This document shows positions 42,020-43,666 of a DNA stretch of 43,666 bases, in pieces; within the stretch, counting starts at the first letter, position 1, and every line of letters begins with the position of its first letter. The notes beneath the pieces are model-generated. The model did not search any database. It worked only from the letters and a program-made list of their open reading frames with translations, and had not been told where the DNA came from. Position numbers and translations under genes: made by a program. The DNA lies in NCBI GenBank assembly GCA_903902705.1, contig CAIUVX010000143.1, positions 1-43,666 of the forward strand, in the 5' to 3' direction. Source of the DNA: an uncultured Methylococcales bacterium. GTDB lineage: Bacteria; Pseudomonadota; Gammaproteobacteria; Methylococcales; Methylomonadaceae.

Positions 42020-42643
42020 TTAATTAAGCTTCTTGAGTGCCAGTTGGATTTTATGCTTCATTTGCTGATCGGCATAAGGCTGGTCAGGACGAATCGGTGC
42101 GGCAAGAGCTTTATTAAAATAACTTTTTGCCGCCTGTTCCTCGTCATGGGTTAACAAAAATTCACCGTAAAAATAATTGCTAACCATGCCATTAGGATTA
42201 ATTTTAAGCGCGGTTTCTAGCATAGTTTTGGCAGTGTCATCATTACCAAACGCAATTGGCCAACTAGGTACTTTGTCATACAATGTGCCTAACACGATGT
42301 ATGCCGCGCCATTCATCACTTGCGGATTAATGGCAATGGCTTTGGTTAATAAATTCCGCACCTCATTAATCGTTTGCAACGCAGTCAATGGATTTTGATG
42401 CTTGGCATAAGAGGCTTTAAGCAACGCTTGCCAGTAAATAACGCTTGCATCATTGGGATAGTGTTCAATGAGTGGCTGTATTTTAGTCAGCAACTCAGAG
42501 TATGCAATCGCTTGTTTTGCTTTCGGAAGTCCGTAATAAACCGTTGCCCACTCAGATTCAATACTTTTAAGGGCATCCTTTAGATTCTCTGCAAAACACT
42601 GAGTTGATAGCAGTAGGAGTAGTAAAAATACTCTAATTTTCAT
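42020..42643 (-). CDS. Periplasmic TPR-like protein
   Basis: A 207-residue exported protein. From the ATG at 42643 it begins with a clean signal peptide (MKIRVFLLLLLLSTQCFA), so the longer frame to 42697 is not used. The mature part is helical with TPR-like repeats (YWQALLKASYAKHQNPLTAL, AKTMLETALKINPNGMVSNY, AKSYFNKALAAPIRPDQ). The Cys in STQCFAEN is not in a good lipobox, so a soluble periplasmic form is more likely than a lipoprotein. Its start overlaps the CYTH gene end by 11 bases, indicating translational coupling. Role unknown. Confidence 0.8.
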   Translation of the reverse strand: MKIRVFLLLLLLSTQCFAENLKDALKSIESEWATVYYGLPKAKQAIAYSELLTKIQPLIEHYPNDASVIYWQALLKASYAKHQNPLTALQTINEVRNLLTKAIAINPQVMNGAAYIVLGTLYDKVPSWPIAFGNDDTAKTMLETALKINPNGMVSNYFYGEFLLTHDEEQAAKSYFNKALAAPIRPDQPYADQQMKHKIQLALKKLN

Positions 42644-43109
42644 GCCAGCTTGTATAAGGATGAAGCGATAAATTATTATTGTAATAACGCAAATCATCAG
42701 TGACTTCCGCGCCTAACCAAGACGGTTTTACAAAACTTGCGCCAATTTCTGAGAGTTCAATTTCTGCCACAATCAAACCTTGATTATCACCGTCAAATTC
42801 ATCGATTTCCCAAATATGTCCGTTATCAGTGACAAAATAGCGGGTTTTTTCGATTAACGGTTTTCTGCATAAAGTACTAAGAATTTCATCGGCATCTGCC
42901 AATGGAATTTCATATTCATATTCGTGGCGGTGCGTGCCTATGGTAGCCGATTTAATATTCAACCATGCGTGTTCATTACTGGTACGCACCCGAATAGAGC
43001 TAGTGGGTTGTGAGCTTAAATAGCCTTGTCGGTAGCGAATCGAATGGGTCACACAGTCGCGCCAACTATCATTCGCTAATAAAAACTTGTGTTCTATTTC
43101 TATTGCCAT
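42633..43109 (-). CDS. CYTH-domain protein (triphosphate-tunnel type)
   Basis: A 158-residue CYTH/triphosphate-tunnel enzyme relative. The family ExExK signature is in AIEIEHKFLL at the N-terminus (Glu, Glu, Lys), followed by basic and acidic strands (RYRQGYLSS, SIRVRTSNEHAWLNIKS, YEYEIPLADADEIL, WEIDEFDGDNQGLIVAEIEL). This matches short inorganic triphosphatase-like members such as YgiF-N or NeuTTM. The open frame runs to 43298, but the ATG at 43109 starts at the motif. It lies seven bases after the CDGSH gene. Confidence 0.88.
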   Translation of the reverse strand: MAIEIEHKFLLANDSWRDCVTHSIRYRQGYLSSQPTSSIRVRTSNEHAWLNIKSATIGTHRHEYEYEIPLADADEILSTLCRKPLIEKTRYFVTDNGHIWEIDEFDGDNQGLIVAEIELSEIGASFVKPSWLGAEVTDDLRYYNNNLSLHPYTSWHEN

Positions 43110-43116
43110 GAGCGTA

Positions 43117-43353
43117 TCAAATGTCACAGTGACTTGCGTCACAAAAAGGTGGATTTTGTGTTTCAGAGCAACCACATAAATAGATGCGTTTAGTTTCTTG
43201 GGCAACAAATTTAACCGACTTTTTATCGGGAGAAAACTCTCGATGTGAGCGGTCACACAAGGGCATGGTTTGACTAAAACCACAGCTACACCATCCATAG
43301 GTTTCGCCTGCTTCTACATCCACAGGCATGGGGGAATTTGTTTTACTGGTCAT
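43117..43353 (-). CDS. Small CDGSH-type iron-sulfur protein, two motifs
   Basis: A 78-residue protein with two CDGSH-like 2Fe-2S sites: CSCGFSQTMPLCDRSH (about 22-37) and CGCSETQNPPFCDASH (about 60-75). Both keep CxC, the Pro and the C-x3-H ligands, while the Gly of CDGSH is Arg or Ala. Bacterial tandem CDGSH proteins (type I MitoNEET-like) are small soluble redox or cluster-transfer proteins. It is the first gene of the five-gene unit ending in the Rieske ferredoxin, so the unit carries an Fe-S protein at both ends. Confidence 0.9.
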   Translation of the reverse strand: MTSKTNSPMPVDVEAGETYGWCSCGFSQTMPLCDRSHREFSPDKKSVKFVAQETKRIYLCGCSETQNPPFCDASHCDI

Positions 43354-43482
43354 AAATGGGTTAGTTAATGAGGAAGGTGGTTAATGTTATAACATCTTAC
43401 AGCAATCAGCTCAAATCACAGGGCAAGCGCATATAAATTACCTTAAAAATCAGCGATACTAAACTATTTTGAGGAGTAGATA

Positions 43483-43572
43483 GTGGCGTTAAGTTTACAA
43501 GAAGCCTTTTCATCGGTGGAAGACCCGCGAGTAGAGCGAAATAAAAGACATCAGTTGATGGATATTATCTGA
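43483..43572 (+). pseudogene. N-terminal fragment of ISAs1-type transposase
   Basis: From GTG at 43483 (GAGGAG upstream) the frame reads ALSLQEAFSSVEDPRVERNK, then RHQLMDII and a TGA at 43570-43572. The SVEDPRVERNKRHQL string is the start of ISAs1-family (DDE_Tnp_1-associated) transposases. It stops after 29 codons and what follows in the window is not recognisable as the rest. The final 100 bases have a minus-strand frame of 34 codons open to the edge, too short to name. Confidence 0.7.
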
Positions 43573-43666
43573 TGGGTAGTGGGTGAAATCTGCAATTAGG
43601 CATAAATATCTCGTCCACAACGACCTTGTTAATCAGTAAACCGATGACAGTATCGTGCATCAATTC

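Noticed and set aside
42644-42697. Upstream extension of the TPR protein
   Set aside because: It would hide the clear signal peptide that begins at 42643.
43110-43298. Upstream extension of the CYTH gene
   Set aside because: It overlaps the CDGSH gene in another frame; the ExExK motif begins right after the ATG at 43109.
1-43666. CRISPR array
   Set aside because: No regularly spaced direct repeats with unique spacers; the repeats seen are palindromic and scattered.

Overview
The window looks like chromosomal DNA of a gammaproteobacterium with low-to-moderate GC content. The conserved neighbourhoods fit this: tesA next to a divergent ybbA-type ABC gene, rhodanese-secB-gpsA beside gpmI-envC-ctpA, lnt, relA, lpxD, rsmJ and ssb. 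Protein style and the palindromic repeats remind me of methanotroph-like (Methylococcales) or related genomes, but this is an impression and no marker gene in the window proves it.

Layout. 1-2.7 kb: the 5' end of a tRNA on the minus strand, a DUF4126 membrane protein, dnaQ and a Gfo/Idh/MocA oxidoreductase. 3.2-5.9 kb: an unrecognised four-helix membrane protein, a peptidoglycan-binding GH19 lysozyme/chitinase, a palindromic repeat and a decayed ISKra4-type transposase. 5.9-9.3 kb: a two-gene module of a DprA-like protein and a RecQ helicase fused to a phosphoribosyltransferase-like domain, which I regard as the most interesting accessory system here. 9.4-12.3 kb: tesA, an HbpS/GlcG-like gene and a membrane protein in one operon, with a divergent ybbA-type ATPase that lacks its usual permease. 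12.4-18.4 kb: a GT2 glycosyltransferase, an unknown 301-aa protein, a Crp/Fnr regulator followed by a perfect 16-bp palindrome, a DsrE-type protein, msrP-msrQ, a GST and ogt.

18.4-25 kb: core genes gpsA, secB and a membrane rhodanese on the minus strand, then gpmI-envC-ctpA on the plus strand. The gpmI leader contains a terminator-like hairpin just before the ribosome binding site. 25-30.6 kb: a ribbon-helix-helix antitoxin with only a stub of its PIN toxin, a PchR-like AraC regulator, a TonB-dependent receptor and an exported amidohydrolase with a His-rich loop. This second half looks like a substrate or metal acquisition locus, and repeats of the same family as near the ISKra4 remnant occur here.

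30.6-43.7 kb: lnt with a small upstream gene, a REP cluster, ssb, a SWIM/SNF2 helicase, a small single-helix membrane protein, lpxD, a synthetase-type relA, and a tight five-gene minus-strand operon (CDGSH protein, CYTH protein, TPR lipoprotein/periplasmic-type protein, rsmJ, Rieske ferredoxin). The right edge holds the first 29 codons of an ISAs1-type transposase.

No CRISPR array, rRNA or intact insertion sequence was seen. Family assignments rest on reading motifs by eye; no database search was possible.
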